64,000 nt of DNA from Brachionus manjavacas (taxonomy: Eukaryota; Rotifera; Eurotatoria; Ploima; Brachionidae): contig JAHQIY010000002.1 in the NCBI GenBank assembly GCA_019054805.1, forward strand, positions 434,001 to 498,000. Reading direction: 5' to 3'. The stretch's first letter is position 1. The number at the start of each line of letters is the position of its first letter. Positions 10,601-23,800 of this stretch are shown here, piece after piece. The position numbers and the translations under genes were made by a program. A model generated the notes under the pieces. That model ran no database searches. It saw only the letters and a program-made list of their open reading frames with translations, and was not told where the DNA came from.

Positions 10601-13600
10601 TTTTGACCAAATTAATATTTTTTTAGATAATTTTTTCTTTTCATTTGATTTTTTGATAAGTAAAAAATTTTAAATTTTTCCTGAATTTTAAGTGAAAGGT
10701 GAAAAATTTTTGACATAAAATTAAAAAATGAAAAATTAAAAAAAAATTAGGGTATTTTATTAGTTATTTGAATATTACTTTAAGGAAATTTTAGAAAACT
10801 TTTTTCATACTTGTTTATCGAACCAAAGTTATTAATGGGGAAAAGTCAACCAGTCATTTCAAAAACCATTAAGCATTGTTTTCAGAAAAATGTACAAATA
10901 TTATTGCTGATCACTCAGCTAAATTAGGAAAATCACTAAAAAAATTCAATTAAAAAAAATAATTAAAAAAAATATAAGTAATAGAAATTATAATTGTAAG
11001 GGACTGGTGGTTGGTAAAACCACCAGTCTAACAGAGGTGTTTTTTTAATTTTTTGGTCTTTTGTAAATTTGTTCTTTTCTACAAAAAAATTCAAAATTTC
11101 AAAAATTTTGAAAAGTTAAGATTTTTTTTAAAACATTCAAATCTATATTTATTTCAATAAAATTCAATTTTATTTAATTTTCAATTCTATTATATTTTTT
11201 TACGAAAATTCAGTAAAAAATTGTAAAAACCACAAAATTAAACTTTCAATCACAGATTCAGTTCTCTTTGTCAATAATCTAGTTATTTTACCTATAATTT
11301 TTTTTCTAAACCATTTTTTGATTACAATATTCATAAATTAAAAAAAAAAATATCAAAATAAAAAAAAATATATAGTGCTTTATTTATTCAAATAAAAAAA
11401 GAATTTTTTTTAAACTGCGTGTCACAAATTTTACATTTCTTGATATTTTCGAATCTTTATCATTATAAACAATTTAAAATCCTCTAAGATAATAAATTAT
11501 TTATTTTATCATCTTTCAAAAATGAGTCAAACCTAATAAAAAAAAGGCATTTTAGAGGGTCCAACTGACCAAACATCAGACGATGCTGATCAAGCTTAGG
11601 CCCATGAACTCAAATCTCTGTTTAAAATTAGAATGCGAGGTAAAGCGATCACTTACGGTCTACACAAGTTATTTGAAGACTTAAATCAAATTTTCAAAGA
11701 AATCCGGAAAGGAAGAAATTAAAGAAAGTTTATGGTATCTACATATTCTAACTACCAATTCAGCCGTGATTAATTATATTGATAAATGATTCGAAAATAT
11801 CAAGAAATGTAAAATTTGTGACACGCAGTTTAGAAAAAATTCTTTTTTTATTTGAATAAATACAGCAATATTTTTTTTTTTGCTATTTTTTAATAAATTT
11901 ACGAATATTGTGTAATAAACCAATTCCTCAGCCATCAAGACAAACGTTGACAGTGAACATGGAGTTAATAGAAGAATAAACTTTCTTCCCATTCAACGTT
12001 TCAACGTTTTGTATTTTTATTCCCTTAAATAACCTTAAATCAAAAAATCATTTTACAGTACTGCTACGATACAGTGATTTTACTAAAAATTACGTGTTTT
12101 TACTAGATTTTACGTAAAAATCGGAAAAAATCTGTGAAATTACGTTAAAATACTAAAGTAAAATAATGTAAATTTACCAGATTTTACGTAATTTTACGTA
12201 ATTTTACCGGATTTTTCGTCAATTTTGGTAATCTTCAAAAGGGCCAAAAAAGTCCAATTTTTGGTGAATTTTTGATTTTTTTTATTTTTTTTATAAATTT
12301 TATTAAAAAAAAACAAAAAAAAAAACGTTTTTTTACGTAATTTTACGTAATTTTTTATTATAAAATGGTAATTTTAAGTAAAAAAAAGTAAATTTTAGTA
12401 AAAAATACTAGTAAAAAATAAAGTTTTTTAAATTAACGCTAATAGCTAAAGTTTTAATGGTCAGACCAATCACCATTTTTATCTATACATCATTGAATTA
12501 TGCTTGGGGTCATTGTCTTGATGTAAATTAAATTCAAAATCAAATTTTGATGCACCAAAGGGAATCAAAAAATGTGACAAAATTCCCTGTACAAAATCGA
12601 ATCCATGTTTTCATTAAAAATCTAAAATTTCACTTTTTATTATCAAAATTTTATATTTTTTTACTAAAATTTACTTTTTTTTAATTAAAATTACCATTTT
12701 ATAATAAAAAATTACGTAAAATTACGTAAAAAAACGTTTTTTTTTTTTTGTTTTTTTTTTCATAAAATTTATAAAAAAAATCAAAAAATTCAAAAATTCA
12801 CCAAAAATTGGACTTTTTTTGGCCCTTTTGAAGATTACCAAAATTGACGAAAAATCCGGTAAAATTACGTAAAATCTGGTAAATTTACATTATTTTACTT
12901 TAGTATTTTTACGTAATTTCACAGATTTTTTCCGATTTTTACGTAAAATCTAGTAAAAACACGTAATTTTTAGTAAAATCACTATATCGTAGCAGTACTG
13001 TAAATAAAAATCACTAACAATAAAATAGTAGTAGTAGTTGTTAAAAATAATCTGCAACTTGAATAATATTCAAGCAAGCTCTACTGAGCTGTAGCAGATA
13101 CTTCACGGTTTTCAAAGAGCCACTTGTCAAGTTTCGATTTGAAACAGTTCATACTTCTTGCTTCGACCACATCCACCGGCAGACTGTTCCAATCGTTCAC
13201 AACCCTATTTCCAAAAAAGTTAAATCTTGGTAAACAATTCCTAACTTGCTCTCGATGCATTGATTTTCTATGCTTTCTTAAATTGTAGCTTGATTCAAAT
13301 AACTAGATTATGGGAAAAAACCGAATCTGTGGTTGAAAATTTAATTTGTGGTTGTTTTATTAAATTAGTGGTATAATTTACTATTTTTGTGGCTACAGTT
13401 TACTATGGTCCTTTTCTAATTAAAGAAAAAAAGAAGGAAAAAAAAATCTATTAAAAAAAAAATTCAAAAAATCGTTCTTTTTTGGTAAAAATTAATTAAA
13501 ACTTTAAACTTTAAAAAATTCTACCATCTTTTCGAAAATTTCGGTAAAAATGATAAATTTAAATGGTTAAATAAACACTGTTGTTTATGTAAGACTAAAG

Positions 13601-16600
13601 CTTTCTAATTTAATTTAGTGTCATACAGAAAGAGCCAAAGTAGATGTGTACCTGGACGTGCCTCTTTGCATCCGACCATTCGGTTCGGACAAAACATTCG
13701 AGAGTGTGGAAGAGGCGTTGGACGCGTTCATTCAGCCCGAAATCCTAGACGAAAACAACAAGTACTACTGCGAAACATGCCAACAAAAGTGCGCCGCTCA
13801 CAAGGGCCTCAAGTTCGAATCGTTTCCCTACATTCTTTCGCTGCAGCTGAAACGATTCGACTTCGACTACCGGACCATGTCCAGGTTCAAAATCGGCTCA
13901 GTAGTCAGCTTCCCGGAAATTCTCAACGTCAAAAAGTACCTGCCTGACACAGCAGCCCAAGAGCACTGCGACTACGAGCTCTTTTCGATCATGATCCACA
14001 GTGGTAGCGCCTCGGGCGGCCACTACTACGTTTTCATAAAGTCATTCGAAAACAATCAATGGTTCAATTTCAATGACGAAAAAGTTCTCAAAATCGACTC
14101 CCACGACATCATAAACACATTCGGCACCTCGTACTCGAGCTACAGCTCGACCACTGCCTACATGCTCCAGTACCGGCAGAAAAACCCAAAGCGGAACGAA
14201 ACATTCATCAAAGTGGACCAGTTCGACGAGCACTTGAGAACCATGCTGGAAAAGGAAATAGCCGAGCAAATAGAGGCCGAAAGGTTGCGGGAATACATGG
14301 AGAATACATGCAAAATAAGGGTCATTCTGCCCGAGCCCGACATCACCACAGACCGGGTTGTCGACGTGCACAAAGAGCTCACTGTGCAACAAGCAACAAG
14401 GCAAATAGTCAGGGACTTGCATCTGCAGGACTATTTGGACCGGACAAACAAAAAGCTTCGCCTACTCAAATTCGACTGCTACAACAACATGATCGAGCAG
14501 TCGTACACAGACGAGCAAATAAGTGTGTTCGAAGCGCTGGGCTATTCGAAAAATCCCTTCAATGTCAACTGGTACATCGAGTTGATACCACAGGACCAGC
14601 ACTTCAAGGACTACAAGCCCAGCGACATAAGTGTGAAGATCTTCGAGCTGAACATCGATGGATTCGAAGTAAACGAATTGTTTACCTTGAGACTGGACAG
14701 TGAGGCCACGGTGCAAGAGCTGAGGTCGATGGTGGCGCAAAAAATTGCCTGCGATGACAAGCAAGTGCGCATGGCACTGGAAAAAATGCACAGCTTGTCC
14801 AACTATGTGCACTTGGACTGCCATCTGACCGAATGCATTCAGGATGTGAATTTTACGCGTGTGAACAAAATTTTTGTCGAGTACAAGGATTGTGTGGATG
14901 GTGAGCTCGAGTTTTTGAACTCGAAATTTTACTTTTGTCTGGACACTTTGGTCAATTTGTCGAGCATAAGCGTTTTTTTGCCCAGTGATGAACAGTGCGA
15001 CAATTTTGTCAAAAAGTCAAAGCGCCACTTGGAATTTTTGCGCGCTAGACGAGGCGGCGAGTCGCACGTGAACAGCGACGACACGGCCACAATGGACAGC
15101 TGTGACACATTGGCCAGCGAGCAGACCTTGAGCTCAATAGTGGCCGACAGCGAACAGATGCCGTCGCCCAACAAGTACGCCGAGTCCTGTTTCAGAGCAG
15201 AGATGGAGACCAGCATGGACGAGGGCATAGGAGGAAGCAATGGGTCGCTGTCGGTCAATTTGATGTCCAAATTGAGCGCTGACGCCAATTGGTTCGATTT
15301 GAAGATGCAGCCTAGGACTGACTTGGAGCAGATTAGAGATGAAGAGACTGGCCTGGAGGCTCAGTGTGATGACCACGACTTGGATGTGCATGTGGATGAT
15401 AATGAGATAAACAATATCGATGATTTTTCAGATGATTTGGATGAGTACAAGAGTTCGCATGTGTACGGCGATGTGAACATGGCTGGTGAGTTTAGGGCTG
15501 ATAGAGATGGTCAAGATTTGAACAAGAAAATTGCTCTGGGTGATAACCTATTGGGAAAAAATGAGCTTGAATGTGACTTGGAAAACTTGCCAAAATATTC
15601 CGAGTTAATTTTGGACAGAAATTCAAATGGTCTGGCTCGCAATGCCAGGTTTATAAAATCGGAGCTTAATGAGAATAAAGAACTCGGATCTAAAAGTAAG
15701 CTGTTCTCTTTTTACTTGGGACTAAGTTTTTATCTTTTTTTTTCTAAATAAAAAAAAAATACTCTCTTTGATTTTTTTTACCAGGTTTCATTTCGTAGGT
15801 ATCGGCTTCGATTCAATCCATTTTTAAAGTGTTAAATCATTTTTAGAGAAATTAAATTAGGTCTAGTGAATAAAGCAAGATGGTCCATTTCGATTACACC
15901 ATTTGATTTAAAGAAAATATTTTCATGCAAATTTTTCTTGTATTTTTTTATTTTTTTGGGTTGTAATTCATTGATATAGAGGACCAAAAATTCATTAGAA
16001 ATTTATTTTTTGTTTTTTAAGTGGCATTGTGATTTTTTATACAAAACTTCCAAAAATTTCAATTTATTATTTTTTCATAATTCAAATTGACAAAATTGAG
16101 CCCTTTAAACTTTGATGATGAAACAACATGGAACAAAATAATGTTTCGCTAAATTTGACTAATAAAAGTTAATATAGATTAACAGGAAAATAATAATGAT
16201 CAAATAAAATATCAATATTATGATTATTAATTAGTTGAGTTTTGTTTGTTATTTGTCCCTATGATCTTTTCTGATTAGAATTTTTTTTTGCATTTTGTAA
16301 ATTTATTTTATCTAGATGTTAAATTATTGTCATCGCTACTTGAATAATTTTTAATTTAAAATTTTATTTTTCAATTCGAAATTAACATAGAATTTGTAAA
16401 TATTATTTAAATTTTTTTTATGAAATTTTTTCCATAAATTATTTCATTTAACATTTAATTGGGATGTTAAATGAAACATTGTTTGCTTCACCTTTTAAAA
16501 CGGGAAACGGTTAAATTAGCTTAAGTTAGAATAGCTCAATTAAAATAACCAGGTAAAAATAAAAATAGCCAATAGGCAAAAATAACTTGTTCAAAATAAC

Positions 16601-19600
16601 TAATTTTATTTAATAAAAAAATACATCTTTAATTGTTTATCTTTAATCTTAAATCTATTAATCAATATTTAACTATTAAAGCCAAATTATGATAGAAATC
16701 ATCAATTTTCGATTTATCGTAATTAATCAAAAGCTCTCTAACACGTTTTTCTAACAAAACTTGTTCACATTTACGACTTGGAACTAAACCAGTTTTTAAT
16801 TTAATGACAGTGTCAACAGTTCTTCTTGTTGTTTACGTAAACTTTCCACTAAGTCATAAATTAGTGGGTGACTTTTTTAGCATATTACCAAAAGCATTAT
16901 GCCATGACTCAACGCAATTTGTAGTGAGCAATTTGTAGTGGCTCAATTGCTTGAGCTATCATTATAATTACTTGTAAAAAGAATAAAAAAAGTGAGAGAA
17001 AATAGATATTTTTATTTGCTATCATGATTACGCTATTTTCAAAAAAATAAAAAAGCTATTTTGAAATAGCTATAATTAATTAATTTGTCTTGTTATTTTG
17101 TACAGTTTTTTTTGATATAGCTATTTAATTAAGAGCTATTTTAATACAGAGTCTTTAAAACTTACAGAAAAATCTTAAGTATAAAATATTTTTATTACGA
17201 ATTAAAATGTTGTATTAGAATTTTTGAATGAAAATTCACAATTTCTCTTTAAGTTCTATTTTTAGTTTCATTTGGGAAGAAAATTTTTTGTTAGAATAAA
17301 ACTAAATCAAATGGCACAATATGAAAAAATCAAAATTTTAAATTTTAGGATATTTTCTTAAACATATTGACGAGTTGAACCAAAAAATATTGAAAATCTG
17401 AAAATCAGAACTTTTTTAAAATATATTTTTAAGCTCAAAGTTAAAATCAATATTACACTTGAAATGAAAATTTTTTGGTCAATTGTTTAAGCTTTTTTTT
17501 ATTTTTTTTAAACAGACAAAATAAAGATAGCAATTATTTCCTCCCCATTATCTGCTAGGATATAAAAGGGACAATTTATACATCTTTCAGGCTTGTGCGT
17601 TAGTCAAAAATTTAAGTCATTTTAAATTCAAGTAAATGACTTGACTTAAGATATTTTTTTTAAAGTTAAGTCATTTGAATTGACTTGATAGATGACTTGA
17701 ATTTTTAGAAATTCTTTTTAATATAATAAATTTAAATTAAAAAAAATAAAAATTTCTTAATGATAAGTATGTTTTCTTCATTTTGATTTTTTTCTCAAAA
17801 ATAATAATATAGAAAAATAACTGAATATCAAACAATTCAAAATTGCTGCATTGTGGCGTTGTTGCCTCAAGATTGCTTTCTGTTAGTCGTAATCTATGTG
17901 GTCTATTAATGTATCCTGATCTGATCTCGAAAAAAGACGCTCAACTGGCCCTGATGATGCTGGAATTGACATAAATTCTAATGCTAATTCGAAAAGGCTA
18001 GAAAATCTTAATTGATTTTTAATCCAAAATGTCTTTAACCTTGGTAAGAAGATTTGAACTAGTCATCATTTAAATATTTTAATTTTTTTGTACATTAAAT
18101 TGAAAATTTTAGAATTTTAGAATTAAGGCTTTTCTTTTATGTTAATTTTAAAACTTAAAAAAAATTCTTTTAATGATTTAGCTTAAACTAAAAAAATGCA
18201 CTAAAATGACAAAAAAAATATCTTAAGTCTAGTCCCTGACTTGACTTTAACTTAGTGACTTACGCACAAGTCTTATTTTAGTTTCTGAAAATGAGTCAAG
18301 ACAGGAGAAAGTATAAGCTAAAGTAGATACAACTAAAGATTTATAATGGTTCCTTTAAAATTTTATAATTTAGGCTCCATTTTTTATTTTCATAGATTCT
18401 TTGGTTTAGAACAGCATTTAGCATAAAAAAGATTTAAGAATTCAATTCAAACCAATTTTCAAAATTCGATTTAGTTTCATTTAAAAATTTATCAAAATAA
18501 GTGATAATTAAATAATTTTCAATCAAATAGTATTAAAACAAAGTCTGTCATTATTTAATACAATTTCCTTTGAAAAGTATTGGAACCTGTCCCTGGCTGA
18601 AAATACATGTCTTATTCACAATTTTCTCTCAAAATGGTGCAGAAAAAAGAGAAAAAAGCTTCCTATAATATCCTGTTTGATAGCATGGGACAAATTATTT
18701 AATTATTATATCTATGACTTATTTCCTGTTATGAAACAACACAAATGCCATTTTTAACTCTCTAAATAATCAAAAATTTCAAGAAAAAACTCGAATCTTT
18801 TCTTTTGACTTTCAATAAGTCCAAGAAGAACTCAACTTGATGACAGTTTACTATAAACCCCAAAAAAAAAAAAAATTCTCAAATAAAGATAAATATATTA
18901 AAAATTCAACTTATTTAGTAAAAAAAAATAAAGATGGATTCAATTTTTTTTAAGTACAATCGTTCGGACAAAAATTTGAGTATATGCTCAAAAATGAATG
19001 ATCATGGTCAAAAGTTTTTATTAAAAACAGGTTATCAAGAATTTTCAAATTTAAAATCTATTGCTGAAGCATTTTTTTTGTAAATATTTAATACTTTGCT
19101 TAATTTTTAATATATGCAAAATTTCCTAAAACTTGGTTTTGGTTAAAAATCAAAGTTGAATATATACTTTTGAGCATAATCAGTAAATTTTGATCACAAA
19201 CTTCAAGTTGCCACAATAAAATCTATTTTTCTTTTTCATTTTAGAATTGGAATTTTTTGTAATTATATCATCATGCTTTCTTTAAAAATTTGTGCCTTTC
19301 ATAAGGTAAGCATCAACACGGTATCAAGCATTTTAATCAGAATTGAATAAAAAATTATAGAAGACCATTTCTAAACTCAAATTATAGCCTTTATAAGGAG
19401 TTTTGAATATTTTGACCACCTTTTTGTAAACTAAAAACAAAAAAAAATTCTCTATCAAAATATTTTATTAATTTTAGTTCTTGAGATAAAAATGGATAAA
19501 AGAATAAGTCTTGATGAGTTAAAAGCTCATATAAACGAGTACCTAAAACTAGGCCCGGAAAATTTTCGCATCTTCCGCATTTGTCAAGATGACTCCGAAA

Positions 19601-20521
19601 ATGAACTGATAAGCAACGAAAATCAATTCTTATACAACGGAATAAACAATAAATTTTTGATCAAACTCGGTCCACCGCTAAAATATGGCGAATATCTGTC
19701 GCCTGTTTACAAGCTCAACCGTGGCACCAAAAAAACAAAAGTATTTTTTTTCAATTTTTAAAAAAAAAATGTCTAACTTATTTTGAAATAGGGCTCATTT
19801 ACTTTTTTATGTGATTTTGTACTCTACAGTGGATTAACCATCTTAAATCACAAAGAACTGTTGGCTGATGATCTAAAAGATCTGTGCGACATTCAAGTGC
19901 CCATCGACAGAATTCGCTTGCGTAGAAAAAATGCCAAGCGTCCTGGAAACATTTTTCTGAATAATGAAATTATTGGTTCGGATGTGTTCATCAATTCGAA
20001 TAGTGATATCTGCGTGGAAATACTCGATGAGCCTGAGAAAAAAATTTCCAAATGTCAAATAAGTGTTTATTTGAGACACTGGATGCCTGATGTGTACGAA
20101 CTAGGAGACCTTGAAGAAATACTGCTTGAAGAGAGCTCATTCGATTTGTTGATAAGTCAAATTTCTAAAAGATCTGGCATTGACAAGGAAAAAATCGAAG
20201 TGCTGAAGTGTCAGCGCGATTTTCCTTTTAAACTTCCAATTTTAGACCTGCAACGAAACCAATCTTGGAAAGAGGATTCGTACCAGTGGCTGGAAAAGCT
20301 TGAGGATGGTGTTTGTTTTTATTATCGTAATAAGACCTTGCGTTTGGGCGAGTTGAGTGCAGAGAAAAGAATGGAGATCGAAAAAGAAGATAATCTAATG
20401 TAAAATTAGTCAAATTAATAAAAAAAATTAAAAAAAATTATATTTTAGATCCCGACCTACACCAACCTATTCATATATAAAAAAAGAAATAGGAATTCGT
20501 ATCCATGTGGAAAATTCATAA
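7617..20521 (+). CDS. USP47: Ubiquitin carboxyl-terminal hydrolase 47 (USP47), six exons, 1321 aa
   Basis: Deubiquitinase of the C19 family. Known USP47 removes ubiquitin from DNA polymerase beta and other targets in cytosol and nucleus. Exons I infer: 7617-8266, 9490-9784, 13619-15695, 19478-19740, 19792-20399 and 20449-20521. All junctions are GT-AG, phases agree, and the sum is exactly 1322 codons, close to human USP47 (about 1375). The Cys box is [13 protein letters not shown] with Cys196 as nucleophile; a conserved IPYQLQRLF...HDVQEL block follows in exon 2. Exon 3 holds the zinc-ribbon-like CETC...C, the QLKRFDFDY block and the His box [15 protein letters not shown] (His450). Later come ubiquitin-like folds and an acidic region, then the C-terminal VDKR-type domain in exons 4-6. 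The ATG at 7617 keeps the N-terminal block matching other USP47 proteins; an upstream exon is possible. Both large introns are full of transposon remnants. Confidence 0.93.
11002..11028. repeat. Short perfect hairpin in USP47 intron 2
   Basis: GACTGGTGGTT, a 5-nt spacer, then AACCACCAGTC form an 11-bp perfect stem. GC-rich against an AT-rich intron. No transcription signal is attached to it; it could be the end of a decayed repeat. Confidence 0.5.
11341..11900. mobile_element. Foldback element with 110-bp inverted arms
   Basis: The arm at about 11341-11465 is the diverged reverse complement of about 11785-11900; both contain AAACTGCGTGTCACAAATTT or its complement. On the strand leaving the element each arm could encode [10 protein letters not shown], a CxxC motif like half of a zinc finger. 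The spacer encodes a short open stretch ([20 protein letters not shown]) that I cannot assign. Probably a degenerate DNA transposon in intron 2 of USP47. Confidence 0.6.
12056..13000. mobile_element. Tc1/mariner-type element with about 370-bp inverted repeats
   Basis: Ends are CAGTACTGCTACGATA and its complement, with TA on both sides (12054-12055, 13001-13002). The arms, 12056 to about 12430 and about 12630-13000, are near-identical inverted repeats dense in TTACGTAA motifs. The 200-bp centre retains a transposase scrap on the minus strand, [14 protein letters not shown] at about 12480-12560, which is the Tc1-family motif around the second catalytic aspartate. This identifies the superfamily for the related elements at 3021-5525 and 48372-50525. 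Non-autonomous copy in intron 2 of USP47. Confidence 0.85.
13003..13305 (-). mobile_element. LINE 3' end: reverse-transcriptase C-terminus and 3' UTR
   Basis: An uninterrupted minus-strand frame ends at 13081 and encodes the widespread C-terminal block of CR1-like LINEs: [16 protein letters not shown], then [14 protein letters not shown], then FKSKLDKW. About 75 bases of 3' UTR with an ACT-type microsatellite follow, down to the TA bordering the Tc1-type element. 5'-truncated; inside USP47 intron 2. Confidence 0.8.
16520..17151 (-). mobile_element. Internally deleted MULE (Mutator-like) element
   Basis: Terminal inverted repeats of the form TTARAATAGCTC...AATTAAA are seen at about 16526-16550 and 17120-17151. 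On the minus strand, about 16925 down to 16674, the C-terminal part of a MULE transposase is readable across one or two breaks: [19 protein letters not shown], then [13 protein letters not shown]. The N-terminal and catalytic parts are missing. The right end (GCTATTTTAATACAGAG) is shared with the MULE at 26440-27040. Lies in USP47 intron 3. Confidence 0.7.
17530..17580 (+). mobile_element. SINE 3' fragment
   Basis: The segment CCTCCCCATTATCTGCTAGG with AAAAGGGACAATTTA matches the 3' half of the SINE at 4628-4930, here in the opposite orientation. Only the tail portion is present, next to the hAT remnant. Confidence 0.6.
17588..18274 (-). mobile_element. hAT transposon remnant (hATC domain)
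   Basis: The ends are inverted: CAGGCTTGTGCGTTAGTC at the left and TGACTTACGCACAAGTCTT at the right, each followed inward by tracts of TTGACTTAAGATATTTT or its complement. On the minus strand at about 17870-18000 the sequence encodes [16 protein letters not shown], the hallmark of the hAT C-terminal dimerisation domain, then breaks. I cannot find a matching 8-bp target duplication. Lies in USP47 intron 3. Confidence 0.75.
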
Positions 20522-20833
20522 AATGTCTTTTTTGTTTAAAAGATTTTTTTTTCAAAAAAAATTTAACTTATTAGATTTTTATGATTTTATAAAAAAAAGA
20601 GCCCGTCTAATTTATTTGTTTGTAGATCAAGTTTTTAACGAGCCTCATTAAATCAGCCCAAATTTTGTGATGGAAACTATTTACTTGTTAAAATTTGTAA
20701 AATAATTTTTAAATGAAACTATGATTTGAATAAAATTTATGAAAGAAAAAATGATTTTATTTAGTAAAAAATTGCCACGTGATTTTGGCCCACTTAAATT
20801 TTCGTACATTAAAATAATTTTAGCTTCGATAAG

Positions 20834-23800
20834 ATGAGTGAAATTAAGGTTGTACCCCTCGGAGCTGGACAAGGTTGATATAAAAATTGATAGTAACTAC
20901 AAATTATTTCAGCTTTTTATGTTTTTAGATGTGGGTAGAAGTTGTATTTTAGTGTCAATTGGAGGAAAAAATATAATGCTTGACTGTGGAATGCATATGG
21001 GATTTAACGATGACGTATTTTTTTTTTTAATTTAATCAGACAATTCATATATTTTAGTCAGTGCTTAGTGAATTTTTATATTTTAGGTCTATCTGACCGC
21101 TAAAAACTTTTTTAACAGACTAAATAGAGATTTAATTCATGTTTAATTTTCAAAAGATTTACATAGACAAAAACGCAATTTTTGAATTAATTTTTAGACT
21201 TTTTTTACGTGTGAGGTTGAATCACAAGCTAAAAAAAATGGAATATCAAATCTGGAAGTAAAGTTAATTTAAAAAATGTGAATTTCAGGCTTTTAAAATT
21301 TTTTTTCTGTTTAAGTCAAGCAAAAATGAGTTAAAAATAATACAAAAAGATTAAAGTCAAGCTTTTTTCTTAAAATTTATTTTACACATTACATGATTTT
21401 TTGTAAATTTTACTTTTTTAACAAAAAATAAACTTTTTAATTTAATTTAAAAGAAAACACCTAATTATCTTTTGTTAAAAAAAATTTTTCCAAAATTATG
21501 TCTTCTTATTTATTTATTAGAATTCTGATGAGTCAATTTTAAATTTTCAACGAAGGTCCAAATATTTTTTTTAGTATTTTAGAATAATTAGTTTTAAGAT
21601 TTTCTGTGATAAATTTATAAAGTTATTTATTTAATAAAAACAATAATTATAAATAAAAGAAGGCTGGTTAACTTTTTAATAAATAAAATTTTTGTTTTTA
21701 CAAGGATCTATGAAAACATGTTTAAAAAACATGTAAAAACATACAACTTTACTAAACTAAATATTAGAAAAATATTCAAGCTAGTAAAACAGATATCACT
21801 CGCTTGATTTATGATATTACTAAAAATTCATTTTTTAAAAAAGCTTGATTTAAATTTTCTAAGCTTATTTTTCACTCACAAAATTAAAAGTTTTGGATTA
21901 TTTTAAAAATTGATTAAAAAATATACATTCAGCTTTAAAATTTAAAAAAAATTGGTTCTTTAATGAATTTTTTTACTAAAAAACATGAAAATTCTCTTTT
22001 ATTAAAAAAAAAACTAAAAAAAGAAAAACATAATTATTTTAATTCTAGTAATACAAATATTTTCATCTGGTAAAAACTTTTCAGATAAAAAAATTCAAAT
22101 CAAATGATTATTGATTAGATAATTCTTTTCAAAATTTTAGTTAAGCTCGGATCAAAATATTTTGACATTCCATTTTTGCATTAGAGTTGAATTTTCTAGA
22201 TTTTCGAATCCATCCATTTTTACTAATTCCTTCCAAAATTCTGGTTGACATTGAAGTAATTTAATAGACAATCATAAAAAACAAGAATAGTTTAATAGCC
22301 ATTAAATAGCGGTTGATTGTTAAAAATAAATAAATTTATTAAAAAATTTTAGAGGAATTAAATTCAATTAAAATGTTTTAACTTTATTTTTAAGCGAAGA
22401 TTTCCGGATTTTTCTTACATCAGCAAAGAGGGTCCAGTGACGCCCTATTTAGATTGTGTTATCATCAGTCATTTTCATTTAGATCACTGTGGTGCTTTGC
22501 CTTATCTAACAGAAGTGGTTGGCTTTGATGGCCCCGTTTTCATGACCACTCCAACAAAATCAATCTGTCCAATTCTTTTGGTAAATTTTTTTAAACTTTT
22601 TTTATTAATTTTAAAAAAATTATTAAAGGAAGATTATCGCAAAATTACTGTGGATAAGTTCGCGGTGCAGAATTTCTTCAAAGCCGAGGACATAAAAGCT
22701 TGCATGAAAAAAGTCCGAACTGTTAATTTGCATGAAGTGGTGCAAGTAGATGAGGAGATGACGATCAAGGCCTACTACGCGGGACATGTTCTTGGAGCTG
22801 CTATGTTTGAAGTGAGAGTAGGCCAGCAGTCGTTTGTTTACACTGGTGACTACAACATGACACCTGATCGCCATTTAGGAGCTGCTTGGATTGACAAATG
22901 CCGTCCTGATATCCTAATCACCGAGTCGACTTATGCCACCACTATTCGCGACTCTAAGCGATGTAGAGAAAGAGATTTTATCAAAAAAATACACACTTGC
23001 CTAGACAAAGGCGGAAAAGTTCTCATACCAGTTTTTGCTCTTGGTAGAGCTCAAGAGCTTTGTATTCTTTTGGAAACTTATTGGGAAAGAATGCAGTTGC
23101 AGTATCCCATTTATTTTTCGCTCGGACTGACCGAAAAAGCTAATAATTATTATCAACTTTTTATCACATGGACTAGTCAAAAAATAAAAAAAACTTTTGT
23201 AGAAAGAAATATGTTTGAGTATAAGCATATAAAGCCTTTCGATCGGAGCTATGCCGATCGACCTGGCCCAATGGTTGTCTTTGCTACTCCAGGTATGCTC
23301 CATGCAGGTCAATCTTTGCAAGTGTTCAAAAAATGGGCCCCCTTTGAACAAAACATGGTAATTATACCAGGATATTGTGTCGCTGGCACGGTCGGACACA
23401 AAATTCTGAATGGACAAAAAAGAATCGAATTTGAAAATAAACAATTTGTAATTTTAAAAAAAAAGCAAAAGAAAAAATTTCTTAAATTAATATTGTAGGT
23501 TGATGTTAAATTATCAGTTGAATATATGTCTTTTAGTGCTCATGCTGATGCCAAAGGTATCATGCAGTTGATACGAAATTGTGAACCGAAAAATGTTGTT
23601 CTGGTACATGGTGAAAATGCCAAAATGGATTTTTTAAAAGATCAGATAGTTAAAGAGTTTGGTAATTTTATTTTATTTTTATTTTTTTTTTTTTTAATTT
23701 GACATTTAGTTCTTTGTTAACTATTAAGGTTCTTTTACAAATAAATTTAATGGCAAGATTAGATTCTCTATCAACTTTATGATTTTTTATTACAATTTTT

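Noticed and set aside
15785-15798. A tiny terminal exon giving USP47 an early stop after exon 3
   Set aside because: Phases allow it, but splicing to 19478 adds the conserved C-terminal domain of USP47 in the same phase and gives the expected total length.
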